45,492 nucleotides of DNA from an uncultured Porphyromonadaceae bacterium (GTDB lineage: Bacteria > Bacteroidota > Bacteroidia > Bacteroidales > Muribaculaceae): contig UQLL01000020.1 in NCBI GenBank assembly GCA_900541835.1, positions 1-45,492 on the forward strand, read 5' to 3'. The translations under genes and the position numbers were made by a program. Position 1 is the stretch's first letter. The number at the start of each line of letters is the position of its first letter. Shown here piece by piece: positions 8,451 to 16,271 of the stretch. The notes beneath the pieces were generated by a model. That model made no database searches. It was not told the DNA's origin and was given only the letters and a program-made list of their open reading frames with translations.

Positions 8451-8494
8451 AGCCGGGAGGCTGACGATGCCACGTGTGCGTCAGCCTCCCGGCT
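8451..8494. terminator. strong bidirectional terminator
   Basis: AGCCGGGAGGCTGACG at 8451-8466 and CGTCAGCCTCCCGGCT at 8479-8494 form a perfect 16-bp stem with a 12-nt loop. It sits between the convergent lipoprotein gene and the Crp/Fnr regulator gene, so it likely ends both transcripts. Confidence 0.8.
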
Positions 8495-8509
8495 TTCGAC
8501 GCTCAACCC

Positions 8510-9106
8510 TTATTCGCGGGCGAGCTTGCGGCGCAGGCGGCTCAGGGTCGCCGGGGTAATCTGCAGGTAGGAGGCTATGTACTTGAGGGGAATCCGCAGG
8601 GTCAGCACCTTGGCGGACACCCTTTTGATATAGGGCTGGTCCTGCGCCATGAAGTTGCGGAAGCGCTGCTCGGCACCCGTGGTGGCATACTTCACGTAGC
8701 GACGCTCCAGGGCATACAGCTGTCCGATGGCTATGTACATAAGCCACCGCATAAAGTCCGGATGGCGCGTCAGCAGTGCCTCAACGTCCCTATACTTCAG
8801 CTCATAGACCTCCGACTCCTCCAGGGCGATCAGCGAGAAAGCCGACGGCTCGGCGGCAAAGTAGCTGTGCAGCGACGTGAAGATGTCGCCTGCCGCACCG
8901 AACAGTATAGTGTTGTCCGCATCCGCCGTCCTGTGCGACACCCTCATAAGGCCCGAGCGGTTGAAATAGAAAGCGTCGCACACCTGTCCCTGCCTCACCA
9001 AGCTACAGCCCGTGTTCACGCGGAGTATCCGCACCCTGGCGTCTATATCGCGCAGGCACTCCTCGGTGACTCCCCTATATTGCAGTATGATGTCGCGGAT
9101 ATCCAT
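8510..9106 (-). CDS. Crp/Fnr-family transcriptional regulator
   Basis: This 198-residue DNA-binding regulator has an N-terminal cyclic-nucleotide-binding-type beta-barrel (residues ~20-120; RILRVNTGCSLVRQGQVCDAFYFNRSG is the usual jelly-roll start) and a C-terminal winged helix (~150-198). The recognition helix reads ITPATLSRLRRKL: the Ser-Arg pair used by FNR-type proteins is kept, but the Glu common in this family is Ala. There is no FNR-like Cys cluster of the E. coli spacing, although C17, C34 and C43 are present, so oxygen sensing by an Fe-S centre is not established. The gene is divergent from the T9SS operon, and a perfect FNR-type palindrome lies 34-47 nt upstream of its ATG. It may control itself, the T9SS operon, or both. 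Ligand unknown. Confidence 0.88.
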   Translation of the reverse strand: MDIRDIILQYRGVTEECLRDIDARVRILRVNTGCSLVRQGQVCDAFYFNRSGLMRVSHRTADADNTILFGAAGDIFTSLHSYFAAEPSAFSLIALEESEVYELKYRDVEALLTRHPDFMRWLMYIAIGQLYALERRYVKYATTGAEQRFRNFMAQDQPYIKRVSAKVLTLRIPLKYIASYLQITPATLSRLRRKLARE

Positions 9107-9139
9107 GTAAATTAAACGTCCTGCACGACTTATTATTTT

Positions 9140-9153
9140 TTGATTTAAATCAA
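9140..9153. promoter_or_regulatory. perfect FNR/CRP-type operator
   Basis: TTGATTTAAATCAA is an exact TTGAT-N4-ATCAA palindrome, extended to 16 bp by flanking T and A (9139-9154). This is the canonical half-site spacing for Fnr-family regulators. It lies between the divergent Crp/Fnr gene and the T9SS cargo gene, centred about 55-60 nt upstream of a -7-like element's presumed start point, which suits an activator. Binding by the adjacent regulator is inferred. Confidence 0.7.
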
Positions 9154-9155
9154 AG

Positions 9156-9180
9156 GTTAAGGCGCAAACTGGGCCTTAAC
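9156..9180. promoter_or_regulatory. second inverted repeat in the Crp/Fnr intergenic region
   Basis: GTTAAGGC at 9156-9163 is the exact reverse complement of GCCTTAAC at 9173-9180, with a 9-nt spacer. It begins three bases after the FNR-type palindrome and lies just upstream of the -7-like element at 9194. It could be a second operator or overlap the -33 region of the T9SS promoter. Confidence 0.5.
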
Positions 9181-9193
9181 GGAATATTTTCCC

Positions 9194-9201
9194 TAAATTC
9201 G
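9194..9201 (+). promoter_or_regulatory. candidate -7 element, T9SS operon
   Basis: TAAATTCG differs from TAnnTTTG at one position and lies 35 nt before the ATG at 9237. The upstream 55 nt hold the FNR-type palindrome and a second inverted repeat, which supports this as the regulated promoter. Confidence 0.4.
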
Positions 9202-9236
9202 CGGTGCGGAAGGCTTTCTCCTTCCCGCCAAGTGTC

Positions 9237-12200
9237 ATGAAACGAATTACACTCCTGCTCCCACTCTGCATCGGCTGCCTGTCCGGCTTCGCCCAGCTGC
9301 GTCCCTACACACTGGCACATGAAAGCCAAGCGTCCATAAACAGCGACAACTCTGCCACCCGCCGCCCGCAGGTGGCTTCGACTCCTCTCTTCTCTGCGGC
9401 GAAAACCCTCGCCGGTGCCGAGAACGGCTACGGTGTCGCCTTCGACCTCGGCTATGTCCGTTTCCCGCTGGCCACGCCGCGCAACCGCGTCACGGTGCGG
9501 GCCTTCACCGAGCCAATGGTGATCGCCGGCGCAGAAATGCCCGACGGCAAGACGCTCGCCTTTACCTACATTCTCAACAGCTCCGGCGCCGTGCAGATGC
9601 AGAAGATGGCCAGCATCGACCCTGCCACCGGCAATCTGACGGACGTCGCCACTCTGCCGGAAGACTTTCCGACGGTACTCGACGCCACCTACGAACCTGT
9701 ATCTAAAAGCCTGCTGGCCCTGGCTGCCTGGAGCACCGACACTCGACCCTGGCTGATCAGAATCGACCCTGCCACGGCCGCCCTGACACGTCTGCGCCAT
9801 CTCTCGGACGTCTGGTACTCGCTTGCCGCCGACGGACAGGGACGCCTCTTCCTGGTCCGCCAGCAGGACGGCGCCCTGGGCGTCCTCTTCAACCCCCTCT
9901 CGGGACAGGAGCCCGTCCCCGTGGGCCGGGGCACCGCAGCCGGAGCCGCCTACATCAGCTCCCTGGCCTTCGACCGCGACGCCTATCGGCTCTACTGGGC
10001 CATGTGCGGCAGCGACGGCCGCGCACACCTGCTCGACATCAACGTCCTCAACGGCGCCGCCTCGGAAGTAGGCACCATAGGCACAGCCGGGGCCTCCAAG
10101 GAACTCATGGCATTCACAATCCCAGCCGTCGTCAAGCCGCAAGACGTTCCCGCCGCCCCGACAGACTTGCACGTCGTACCGGCAGCCGACGGCGCCCTCA
10201 CCGCCACGGCCACCTATAAAACCGTCCTGGCCGACAGCACGTTCGTATATCTCAACGGCACCCGCATCCAGGCATATGGCGCCACCGACGGCGGCACCGA
10301 CGGCAGACTCTCGCTGACTGGCCTTCAGCAAGGCTACAACCACCTGCGAGTGGTGGGAAGCAACGTCGCCGGACAGGGACATTACGCCGACGCCTACTTC
10401 TTCGCCGGACGCGACGTCCCCTGCTCCGTCACCGACCTGAAAGTGACACGCGTCGCTCCCGACTCCGCCCGCATCTCCTGGACCGCCCCCACTCAGAGCG
10501 TCCACGGCGGATACGTATCCCCGACCAACATCAAGTACCGCATCACCCGCTACTCCCTCAGCGGCGACACCGCCATCCTCCAGAAGACATTCCGCGGCAC
10601 CCTCTACAACGACCACGTCCCGGCAGGCAACACATATTACTATACCGTGCAGGCCCTCTCGACGGACTACGGCGAGACGGCTGCCAGCGACACCCTCTAC
10701 CTCGGCCCGGCACTCGGCCTCCCCTACGACTGCCGTTTCGCCACCCGCGCCGACTACACGCCCTGGACTGCCAGAACGCGCAACGGCAATCCCCGCCCGT
10801 GGGTCTATTATTCCTCCTCCCCGCAACACATCTATAACCCGCCCTACAGCCAAGGCAACGACGACTGGATCTTCTCCGCGCCCTTCAAGCTCGAACAGGG
10901 CAAGGAATACTACCTCTACATACTGGCCAAGTCGGGACTGGGCACCTACTACCCCAAGATGCTCGAAGTCAGCGTGGGAAACCAGGCCAGCCCCGAGAGC
11001 CAGACACAGGTGCTGCGCCGCGACACCATCGCCTCGCGCGTCAACGAGGAGCTACGCTATACCTTCACCGTACCCGCCAGCGGCGAATACAGCATCGCCC
11101 TTCACGACCTTTCGCCATTCGTGAGCTGCAACCTATACGTATACCAGGTACGCATGGACGAGAAGACGCAGGGCATCGTCTCCGGGCGCGTCACCGACGC
11201 CAACGGACAGCCAGTGGCCGGCGCCGAAGTCAGCATCGACCGCACCACTCTCGTGGCCGTCACCGGCGCCGACGGCAGCTATGCCATCGACTACGTGGAG
11301 CCGGGTACATACTCCATGGCCGTCGCCAAGCCGGGCTACTCGTCCGTCAGCACCCAGCACCCCGTGGACGTGGCCTCCCGACAGAACACCACCGTCAACT
11401 TCACCATGCCGGCACTCCCCTCCGCCACACTCTCCGGCACCATCGCCGACAACTACGCCAAACCCATCGAAGGGGCCACGGTGCGCATCAGTGCCGAGGG
11501 ACTCGGCTACGAGGCCCTCACCGACGCACGTGGCGCATACACCATCACCGGCATCCCCGTCGGCCAATACGCCGTGCGCGTGGAAAAACTACGCTTCATT
11601 CCCTGGAACAGCACGGCCGACCTCACCGCTGACGCCTCCGTGTCGACCCGCCTCGATCCCCTGCCACTGGCTCCGCACAACATCACAGCCTCGCAGGAGG
11701 ACGGCGGCGTGGTTACCGTCACCTGGGAACGCCCGCGCGCCATGTTCCGCCGCGACAACGGCGTGCCAAAGTCACAGAACGGAGCCGTGGTCGGCAACGA
11801 GTACTATGTCTTCGGCCACGTCTACCGCCAGCCCGCAGTCGTCAGCGCCATCACCTGGATGACCACCGACTACCGCGGCCCGCACAACGAGATGAACCTA
11901 TGGATCTTCGGCGTCAACGCCGACGGCACCCCGTCGCGCCAGGTCCTCTACAACGCCATGCACGTGCCCGCCGCCGGCGACCTACAGTGGAGCCGCCACG
12001 AGCTGCCGCAGCCCGTCACCTGCCCCGACGGCTTCTACCTGGCCGTCAGCTACTCCGAAGGCATGGCCTCCATCGCCATGTCCGACGGCGAAGACCCCGT
12101 CTGGCCCTTCGAGGAGGGCGTCAACTTCCGCAACAAAGACTACCGCACCGACGACTGGGCGTGCGTCGACGCCTCCTTCGTCCGCAACACCTACATGCTC

Positions 12201-12695
12201 CGCGCCGAGGGCGAGGCCATCGGCGACAAGGCCCACGACTACGGCTACAACTACGAGCTGTGGCGCCTGCCTGCCGGAACCGAGAACGACACCACCCGCT
12301 GGCAGAGTCTCACCACCCTCGCCTCCGAACTCCCGACATCGACCGTCGTCGATAACCTCGCGGGCATCGCCGACGGCGACTACCGCTACGCGCTGGCCTG
12401 CCTCTATCCCGGCAACATCCTGAGCGAGAAAGTCTTCAGCCCCGTCTACCACCTCACAAACGACGTGGACGGCATAAGCATCGACGGTCTCGCCCCCTGG
12501 CCCAACCCCGTCGTCAGCGAACTGCACCTCGGTCTGAAATGCGACCGCGTAGAACTATACGATCTCACCGGCACTCTCCGTCTGAATACCGCAGACACCG
12601 ACCGCCTCGACATGAGCGCCCTGCCCGCAGGCTGCTACCTGCTACGCGCCGTCAGCGGCAACCAACATTACGTCACTAAAATCATCAAGAAATAA
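9237..12695 (+). CDS. large T9SS-exported surface protein (FN3, anchor-J, Ig-like repeats)
   Basis: This 1152-residue exported protein starts at 9237, where MKRITLLLPLCIGCLSGFAQ is a signal peptide. Domains in order: an N-terminal repeat region of propeller-like character (~40-310); FN3-type segments (~395-485, TDLKVTRVAPDSARISW); a cleaved-adhesin/choice-of-anchor-J-like domain (~500-640, DWIFSAPFKLEQGKEYYLY); two CarboxypepD-regulatory-like domains (~645-715, GIVSGRVTDANGQPVAGAEV; ~730-800, SGTIADNYAKPIEGATV); and a further FN3/jelly-roll part. The last ~70 residues (WPNPVVSELHLGL, VELYDLTG, LPAGCYLLRA, KIIKK) are a type A T9SS sorting domain, which is cleaved when the protein is anchored to the outer surface. 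No protease or glycosidase motif is visible, so adhesion or matrix binding is likely. It is two bases upstream of the next gene, so they form an operon. Confidence 0.88.
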   Translation: MKRITLLLPLCIGCLSGFAQLRPYTLAHESQASINSDNSATRRPQVASTPLFSAAKTLAGAENGYGVAFDLGYVRFPLATPRNRVTVRAFTEPMVIAGAEMPDGKTLAFTYILNSSGAVQMQKMASIDPATGNLTDVATLPEDFPTVLDATYEPVSKSLLALAAWSTDTRPWLIRIDPATAALTRLRHLSDVWYSLAADGQGRLFLVRQQDGALGVLFNPLSGQEPVPVGRGTAAGAAYISSLAFDRDAYRLYWAMCGSDGRAHLLDINVLNGAASEVGTIGTAGASKELMAFTIPAVVKPQDVPAAPTDLHVVPAADGALTATATYKTVLADSTFVYLNGTRIQAYGATDGGTDGRLSLTGLQQGYNHLRVVGSNVAGQGHYADAYFFAGRDVPCSVTDLKVTRVAPDSARISWTAPTQSVHGGYVSPTNIKYRITRYSLSGDTAILQKTFRGTLYNDHVPAGNTYYYTVQALSTDYGETAASDTLYLGPALGLPYDCRFATRADYTPWTARTRNGNPRPWVYYSSSPQHIYNPPYSQGNDDWIFSAPFKLEQGKEYYLYILAKSGLGTYYPKMLEVSVGNQASPESQTQVLRRDTIASRVNEELRYTFTVPASGEYSIALHDLSPFVSCNLYVYQVRMDEKTQGIVSGRVTDANGQPVAGAEVSIDRTTLVAVTGADGSYAIDYVEPGTYSMAVAKPGYSSVSTQHPVDVASRQNTTVNFTMPALPSATLSGTIADNYAKPIEGATVRISAEGLGYEALTDARGAYTITGIPVGQYAVRVEKLRFIPWNSTADLTADASVSTRLDPLPLAPHNITASQEDGGVVTVTWERPRAMFRRDNGVPKSQNGAVVGNEYYVFGHVYRQPAVVSAITWMTTDYRGPHNEMNLWIFGVNADGTPSRQVLYNAMHVPAAGDLQWSRHELPQPVTCPDGFYLAVSYSEGMASIAMSDGEDPVWPFEEGVNFRNKDYRTDDWACVDASFVRNTYMLRAEGEAIGDKAHDYGYNYELWRLPAGTENDTTRWQSLTTLASELPTSTVVDNLAGIADGDYRYALACLYPGNILSEKVFSPVYHLTNDVDGISIDGLAPWPNPVVSELHLGLKCDRVELYDLTGTLRLNTADTDRLDMSALPAGCYLLRAVSGNQHYVTKIIKK

Positions 12696-12697
12696 AT

Positions 12698-14395
12698 ATG
12701 AGAGCACTGAAGAATATCATGAGCGCCACGGCCATGTTCCTGCTCGGCGCCACAGCCTGGGGCGCCATGCCCCAGGGCGACGTCTTCGCCTCCTTCGTCA
12801 CCCAGAAAGGCCTCCGCGCCAAGGAGGGCGAGCGCTGGGCACAGGTCTACGTCAAGTCCTCAGTCACCACCGACACCGTCTACATGCAGTTCGGTGAAAG
12901 CGCCGACATCGACACCCTGCCGCTGCCCAAGGCCAACACTCTCTACAACATCAAGAAGTCGAACCTCAGCGGCGGCGACATCCTCGTGCGGATATGGGCG
13001 GCACAGACCGTCTGGTTCCTCAACATCAACAACAACGACGCCACCAGCTTCACCCCCGGCACATGCGGCACCAGCGTCCGCGAGTTCCGATGCGAGAACG
13101 ACTCGTTGCGCAACATGGACTTCCTGCCCCGGATGACAGCCCTGGAATACCTGGTCTGCTCCAACAACCGCTCCGTCAAGTCCGTCACCCTCACCACCCC
13201 CGCCCTCCAGCGCATCCAGCTCAACAAGATGCCTGCACTGGAGAAAATCACCATGGCCGGCCCCGAGATCTACGAGTTCAAGGTAGACCAGCCACTCGTC
13301 ACCAAGATCGACTTCTCCGGCTGCCCCAAGATCAAGACACTGCTCGTGAGCAACGCCCCCAACCTCACCGACGTGGTCCTGGGCGAGGGAGCCGCACTCG
13401 AAAGCGCCACCTTCGGCGGCTGCACCGCACTCAAGACTCTCGCCTTCCGGGACATGCCCAAGCTCAAGACCCTGGCAATCTACGACAACTCATCTCTTTC
13501 AGAGGTTAAGCTCGCCAATCTGCCCGCCCTCAGCAACCTCAACCTGCGCGAGAATGCCCTTCCGGCACTCACCCTCAGCGGCTTCCCCGCACTCACCACC
13601 GTCAACATCAGCGGCAACAACTACTCCGAGCTCCTGCTCGACAACCCCTCCATCACCTCCGTCACCCTCGACAAGTGCGTGCTCGACAGCGTCGACCTCA
13701 CCAAGCTCACCAAGCTGCGCAGCTGCTACATCCGCAACGGCAACGTGTCGGCCCTGGGCCTGAGCGACGACGCCATGCAGAACACCCTCACCACCATGGT
13801 GCTCACCGACAGCCGATTCGGCATCAGCCAGCTGCCCGCCCGGCCCAAGAAAATGAACGCCACCCTCAACTACTACGCACCCCAGGCGCAGCCCGTCATC
13901 CCCGCCAGCATCAAGGCCGGCGAGACCCTCGACCTCAGCCGCTGGGCGGTAGGCCACACCCTCGCCGACGGCAACGTCGCCAGCGAGTATAAGTGGGAGA
14001 CCATCTTCGAGGAAGTGCTCCAGGAAGGCACCGACTACACCGTAGCCGACGGCAAGTTCACCTTCAAGCACGAAATCGAGGACAGCGTGCGCTGCTTCAT
14101 CACCAACACCGCCTTCCCCGCCTTCGCACGCACCGTCGACTCCAAGGGCAACGTCACCGACTACCGCATCATCACCAACTACATGGTGGTCAGCAAGGGT
14201 GGCGGCGTCTCCGACATCACGGACTCCGAGCAGCCCGCACTCACCGTTATGGACGGACGCATCGTGGCCGCGGACGAAAGGGCGATAGCCGTCTTCACAG
14301 CCGAAGGCAAGCGCATCGCCAACCGCAACCTCCGTCCCGGCATCTACCTTGCCCTGCCCGCCGGAGGTCGAGCCGTCAAAGTCCAAGTCCAATAA
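12698..14395 (+). CDS. leucine-rich-repeat surface protein with T9SS-like C-terminus
   Basis: This 565-residue exported protein has a signal peptide (MRALKNIMSATAMFLLGATAWGA). Residues ~90-370 form irregular leucine-rich repeats of about 21-23 residues, with the pattern L-x-x-L-x-L-x-x-N/C-x-L (LEYLVCSNN, LQRIQLNKMPALEKI, LKTLAIYDNSSLSEVKL, LSNLNLRENALPAL). The region ~395-500 is a beta-sandwich-like spacer. The tail (LTVMDGRIVAADERAIAVFTAEGKRIANRNL, then LRPGIYLALPAGG and KVQVQ) has the shape of a T9SS type A sorting domain but lacks the terminal Lys-rich end, so secretion by that route is probable rather than certain. Its start is two bases after the preceding stop. LRR surface proteins in this phylum often mediate adhesion to host or other cells; the ligand is unknown. 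Confidence 0.85.
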   Translation: MRALKNIMSATAMFLLGATAWGAMPQGDVFASFVTQKGLRAKEGERWAQVYVKSSVTTDTVYMQFGESADIDTLPLPKANTLYNIKKSNLSGGDILVRIWAAQTVWFLNINNNDATSFTPGTCGTSVREFRCENDSLRNMDFLPRMTALEYLVCSNNRSVKSVTLTTPALQRIQLNKMPALEKITMAGPEIYEFKVDQPLVTKIDFSGCPKIKTLLVSNAPNLTDVVLGEGAALESATFGGCTALKTLAFRDMPKLKTLAIYDNSSLSEVKLANLPALSNLNLRENALPALTLSGFPALTTVNISGNNYSELLLDNPSITSVTLDKCVLDSVDLTKLTKLRSCYIRNGNVSALGLSDDAMQNTLTTMVLTDSRFGISQLPARPKKMNATLNYYAPQAQPVIPASIKAGETLDLSRWAVGHTLADGNVASEYKWETIFEEVLQEGTDYTVADGKFTFKHEIEDSVRCFITNTAFPAFARTVDSKGNVTDYRIITNYMVVSKGGGVSDITDSEQPALTVMDGRIVAADERAIAVFTAEGKRIANRNLRPGIYLALPAGGRAVKVQVQ

Positions 14396-14415
14396 GCGAA
14401 ATTCCCCATGACAAC

Positions 14416-14449
14416 AGGGCGCGCCTGATTCACACATCAGACGCGCCCT
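14416..14449 (+). terminator. terminator of the T9SS operon
   Basis: AGGGCGCGCCTGAT at 14416-14429 pairs with ATCAGACGCGCCCT at 14436-14449 with one mismatch and a 6-nt loop. It is 20 nt after the LRR gene and before the opposing tRNA-Leu gene. A T-containing stretch follows. Confidence 0.7.
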
Positions 14450-14476
14450 CTCCAAATTTGCATATCAGTTCTTGAG

Positions 14477-14557
14477 TGCGCACGAGAGGACTCGAACCTC
14501 CACGCCTTGCGGCACCAGATCCTAAGTCTGGCGCGGCTACCATTACGCCACGTGCGC
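14477..14557 (-). tRNA. tRNA-Leu (anticodon UAG)
   Basis: The minus strand folds as a type II tRNA. The 7-bp acceptor stem is GCGCACG/CGTGCGC, with discriminator A at 14477. The anticodon stem CCAGA/TCTGG encloses loop CTTAGGA, giving anticodon TAG, which reads CUA/CUG leucine codons. A long variable arm (TGCC-GCAA-GGCG) and the T arm GGAGG-TTCGAGT-CCTCT are present. CCA is not encoded; the bases after the discriminator are CTC. It therefore needs 3' trimming, which RNase Z at 2906 can do, followed by CCA addition. Confidence 0.95.
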
Positions 14558-14568
14558 ATATCCGACTG

Positions 14569-14576
14569 CAAAGTTA
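14569..14576 (-). promoter_or_regulatory. promoter of tRNA-Leu
   Basis: On the minus strand TAACTTTG is a perfect -7 match. A TTTG at 14601-14598 lies 21 nt upstream, the expected -33 position. The -33 abuts the -7 element of the divergent kinase-like gene (14590-14597), so the two promoters overlap. Confidence 0.7.
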
Positions 14577-14589
14577 CGAAAAAAATTTG

Positions 14590-14597
14590 TATCTTTG
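14590..14597 (+). promoter_or_regulatory. -7 promoter element, cytidylate-kinase-like gene
   Basis: TATCTTTG matches TAnnTTTG and lies 16 nt before the ATG at 14614. It overlaps the promoter region of the divergent tRNA-Leu gene, so the two may compete for polymerase. Confidence 0.6.
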
Positions 14598-14613
14598 CAA
14601 AAAATTAGAGAGA

Positions 14614-15246
14614 ATGGCAGCAAGCGACATCCTGATCGTCATCGGCCGGGAGTTCGGCAGCGGCGGGCGCGCACTCGGGCGCGAGCTCGCACGCAGGCTC
14701 TCCGTACCTTTCTACGACAAGGAACTGCTCCAGCACGCGGCCGCGCAGTTCGGTATCTCCCTGCCCATCTTCGAGCGAGAGGACGAGCGCAAGCCATCCC
14801 TGCTGCGTGCCGTCGTAGACAGCGCCTTCGGAATGTCACCCACCACCTCGGCGCCCGACGGCTCCGCCCAGAGCATATACGCCATGCAGAGCCGCGTCAT
14901 CGAGAAGCTCGCAGAGCAGGGAGGGGCCGTCTTCGTGGGCCGCACCGCCGACTACGTGCTCCGCCACAACCCACGTCTGCTCAGCATCTTCGTGCACTGC
15001 GACGAGGCCCTGCGAGCCAAGCGCATAGTCCGCCGAGGCGACTGCCAGACCAAGGAGGAGGCCATAGACCTCTCCCGACGCCGCAACCGCCTGCGCCAAA
15101 GCTACTACAACTTCTACACCGGCCGACAGTGGGGCTGCGCCGCCAACTACCACCTATGCGTCGACCTCGGCCGCCTCGGCCTGCAGGAGTCCGTGGACCT
15201 GGTCATGCACGCCGCATTCGCACTCTCACAATCCCTGGAGCAATGA
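14614..15246 (+). CDS. cytidylate kinase-like family protein
   Basis: This is a 210-residue P-loop kinase-like protein. The start at 14614 (MAASDILIVIGREFGSGGR) follows the promoter; the frame is open further upstream but runs through the tRNA-Leu gene. The nucleotide loop reads GREFGSGGRALGRELARRL (residues ~11-29), in place of the classical GxxxxGKT/S. That is the hallmark of the cytidylate-kinase-like group rather than canonical Cmk. FVGRTADYVL (~110-119) and the Arg-rich lid (RAKRIVRRGDCQTKEEA, SRRRNRLRQSYYNFYTG) follow. Its substrate is uncertain, since members of this group are not all confirmed CMP kinases. The TGA stop overlaps the ATG of the next gene (ATGA), indicating coupling. Confidence 0.82.
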   Translation: MAASDILIVIGREFGSGGRALGRELARRLSVPFYDKELLQHAAAQFGISLPIFEREDERKPSLLRAVVDSAFGMSPTTSAPDGSAQSIYAMQSRVIEKLAEQGGAVFVGRTADYVLRHNPRLLSIFVHCDEALRAKRIVRRGDCQTKEEAIDLSRRRNRLRQSYYNFYTGRQWGCAANYHLCVDLGRLGLQESVDLVMHAAFALSQSLEQ

Positions 15247-15848
15247 AATCGAGAAACGTACTCCTCATATACCTCTTCGCCCTGGTCGGAGGAATCCTGC
15301 TGATGATCCTGCACGACCGGGCGCAGCTCTTCGAGGGCATCGTAGTGGCCGCCGGCATACTCTTCATAGTCCCTTGCAGCTACATCCTCCTGTCCTGGGT
15401 CATCTCCTACAGGCACAACAGGCACAATGCCGCAACCCAGGCCGAGGAAATCGACCGCCGCACCATGCGCAGCCAGCAAGGACTCGTGCTCGTCCCCGTG
15501 CTCGGAGGCATCGCCTTCGGCATACTGCTGGTCAGCAACCCCACGTTCTTCGTCAACTACCTCATCTACACTTTCGGCGTGGTGATGATACTCTGCGGGC
15601 TCGCACAGCTCGCCTTCACCATTCCCGGAATGAGACTGCTGGCCGTCAACCGCTGGTGGCTGCTCCCACCGCTGCTGGTGACGGCAATCGGAGTGACCGT
15701 CTTCATCCTCGGCCCAGACGAGGTAAAGAACATCATAACACTGCTGACCGGCATCGTCCTGGCCGCATTCGGCGTCGAAGGCTTCATCGGCTACATCTAC
15801 CGACAGAGCCGCCTGCGTGCCACCGAGATAATAGTCAGCAAAGAATAG
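15243..15848 (+). CDS. DUF308/HdeD-like integral membrane protein
   Basis: This 201-residue membrane protein has about six predicted transmembrane segments: NVLLIYLFALVGGILLMIL (~5-23), LFEGIVVAAGILFIVPCSYI, LVLVPVLGGIAFGILLVS, FFVNYLIYTFGVVMILCGLA, WWLLPPLLVTAIGVTVFIL and IITLLTGIVLAAFGVEGFIGYI. The pattern of paired helices and the position of the loops recall the short-repeat DUF308/HdeD family. It starts at 15243 within the preceding stop, so it is translationally coupled to the kinase-like gene. The function of the family is poorly known (HdeD is linked to acid resistance in E. coli); nothing here fixes a role. RNase P RNA begins 9 nt after the stop. Confidence 0.7.
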   Translation: MKSRNVLLIYLFALVGGILLMILHDRAQLFEGIVVAAGILFIVPCSYILLSWVISYRHNRHNAATQAEEIDRRTMRSQQGLVLVPVLGGIAFGILLVSNPTFFVNYLIYTFGVVMILCGLAQLAFTIPGMRLLAVNRWWLLPPLLVTAIGVTVFILGPDEVKNIITLLTGIVLAAFGVEGFIGYIYRQSRLRATEIIVSKE

Positions 15849-15857
15849 GGAAAACAT

Positions 15858-16224
15858 CCGGCCGGGCGGGACTGTCGCCGCCGCAGAGGGCTTCGGCCCC
15901 GAGGCGGGCGGAGGAAAGTCCGGGCAACACAGGGCACCGTGCTTCCTAACCGAAAGCGACCGGCAACGGTCGGTGACTGCAGAAGAAAACAACCGCCCCC
16001 CCGGGGGTAAGGGTGAGAAGGTGAGGTAAGAGCTCACCGGCGGCGAAGGCGACTCCGCCGGCCGTGCAGACCACGGGTTGCAATGCCAAGTATACCGGCG
16101 ACACGAGGACGGCCCGTCCCATGCCGGAGGGTAGGCAGCTCGAGACTGTGGGCAACCGCAGTCCTGGATAAATGACAGTCAGTGGCCCAGGCCACCACAT
16201 AACCCGGCTTATACGCCCGACCGG
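15858..16224 (+). ncRNA. rnpB: RNase P RNA, bacterial class A
   Basis: This is the catalytic RNA of ribonuclease P, which removes tRNA 5' leaders. The hallmarks are all visible. P1 pairs CCGG-C-CGGGCG at 15858-15868 with CGCCCG-A-CCGG near 16214-16224. The conserved GAGGAAAGTCCGGGC lies at about 15910-15925, GGATAAATGACAGTC at about 16166-16181, and ATAACCCGGCTTAT at about 16199-16212. The length of about 367 nt is typical. The 3' end is followed by ATTTTCCCTTTTT, which could serve as the terminator. No separate promoter was found in the 9 nt gap to the DUF308-like gene, so it is either transcribed from inside that gene or cotranscribed with it. Confidence 0.96.
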
Positions 16225-16271
16225 ATTTTCCCTTTTTCCATGACTCCTGAAATGACAAGACCACCGAAATA

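Noticed and set aside
9150..10853. 567-codon antisense frame in the T9SS gene
   Set aside because: Gly/Val/Ala-rich shadow of a GC-rich gene; the plus-strand frame has a signal peptide and sorting domain.
13499..14455. 318-codon antisense frame opposite the LRR gene
   Set aside because: Composition of a shadow (Val/Gly/Asp-rich), no start context, and runs through a terminator hairpin.
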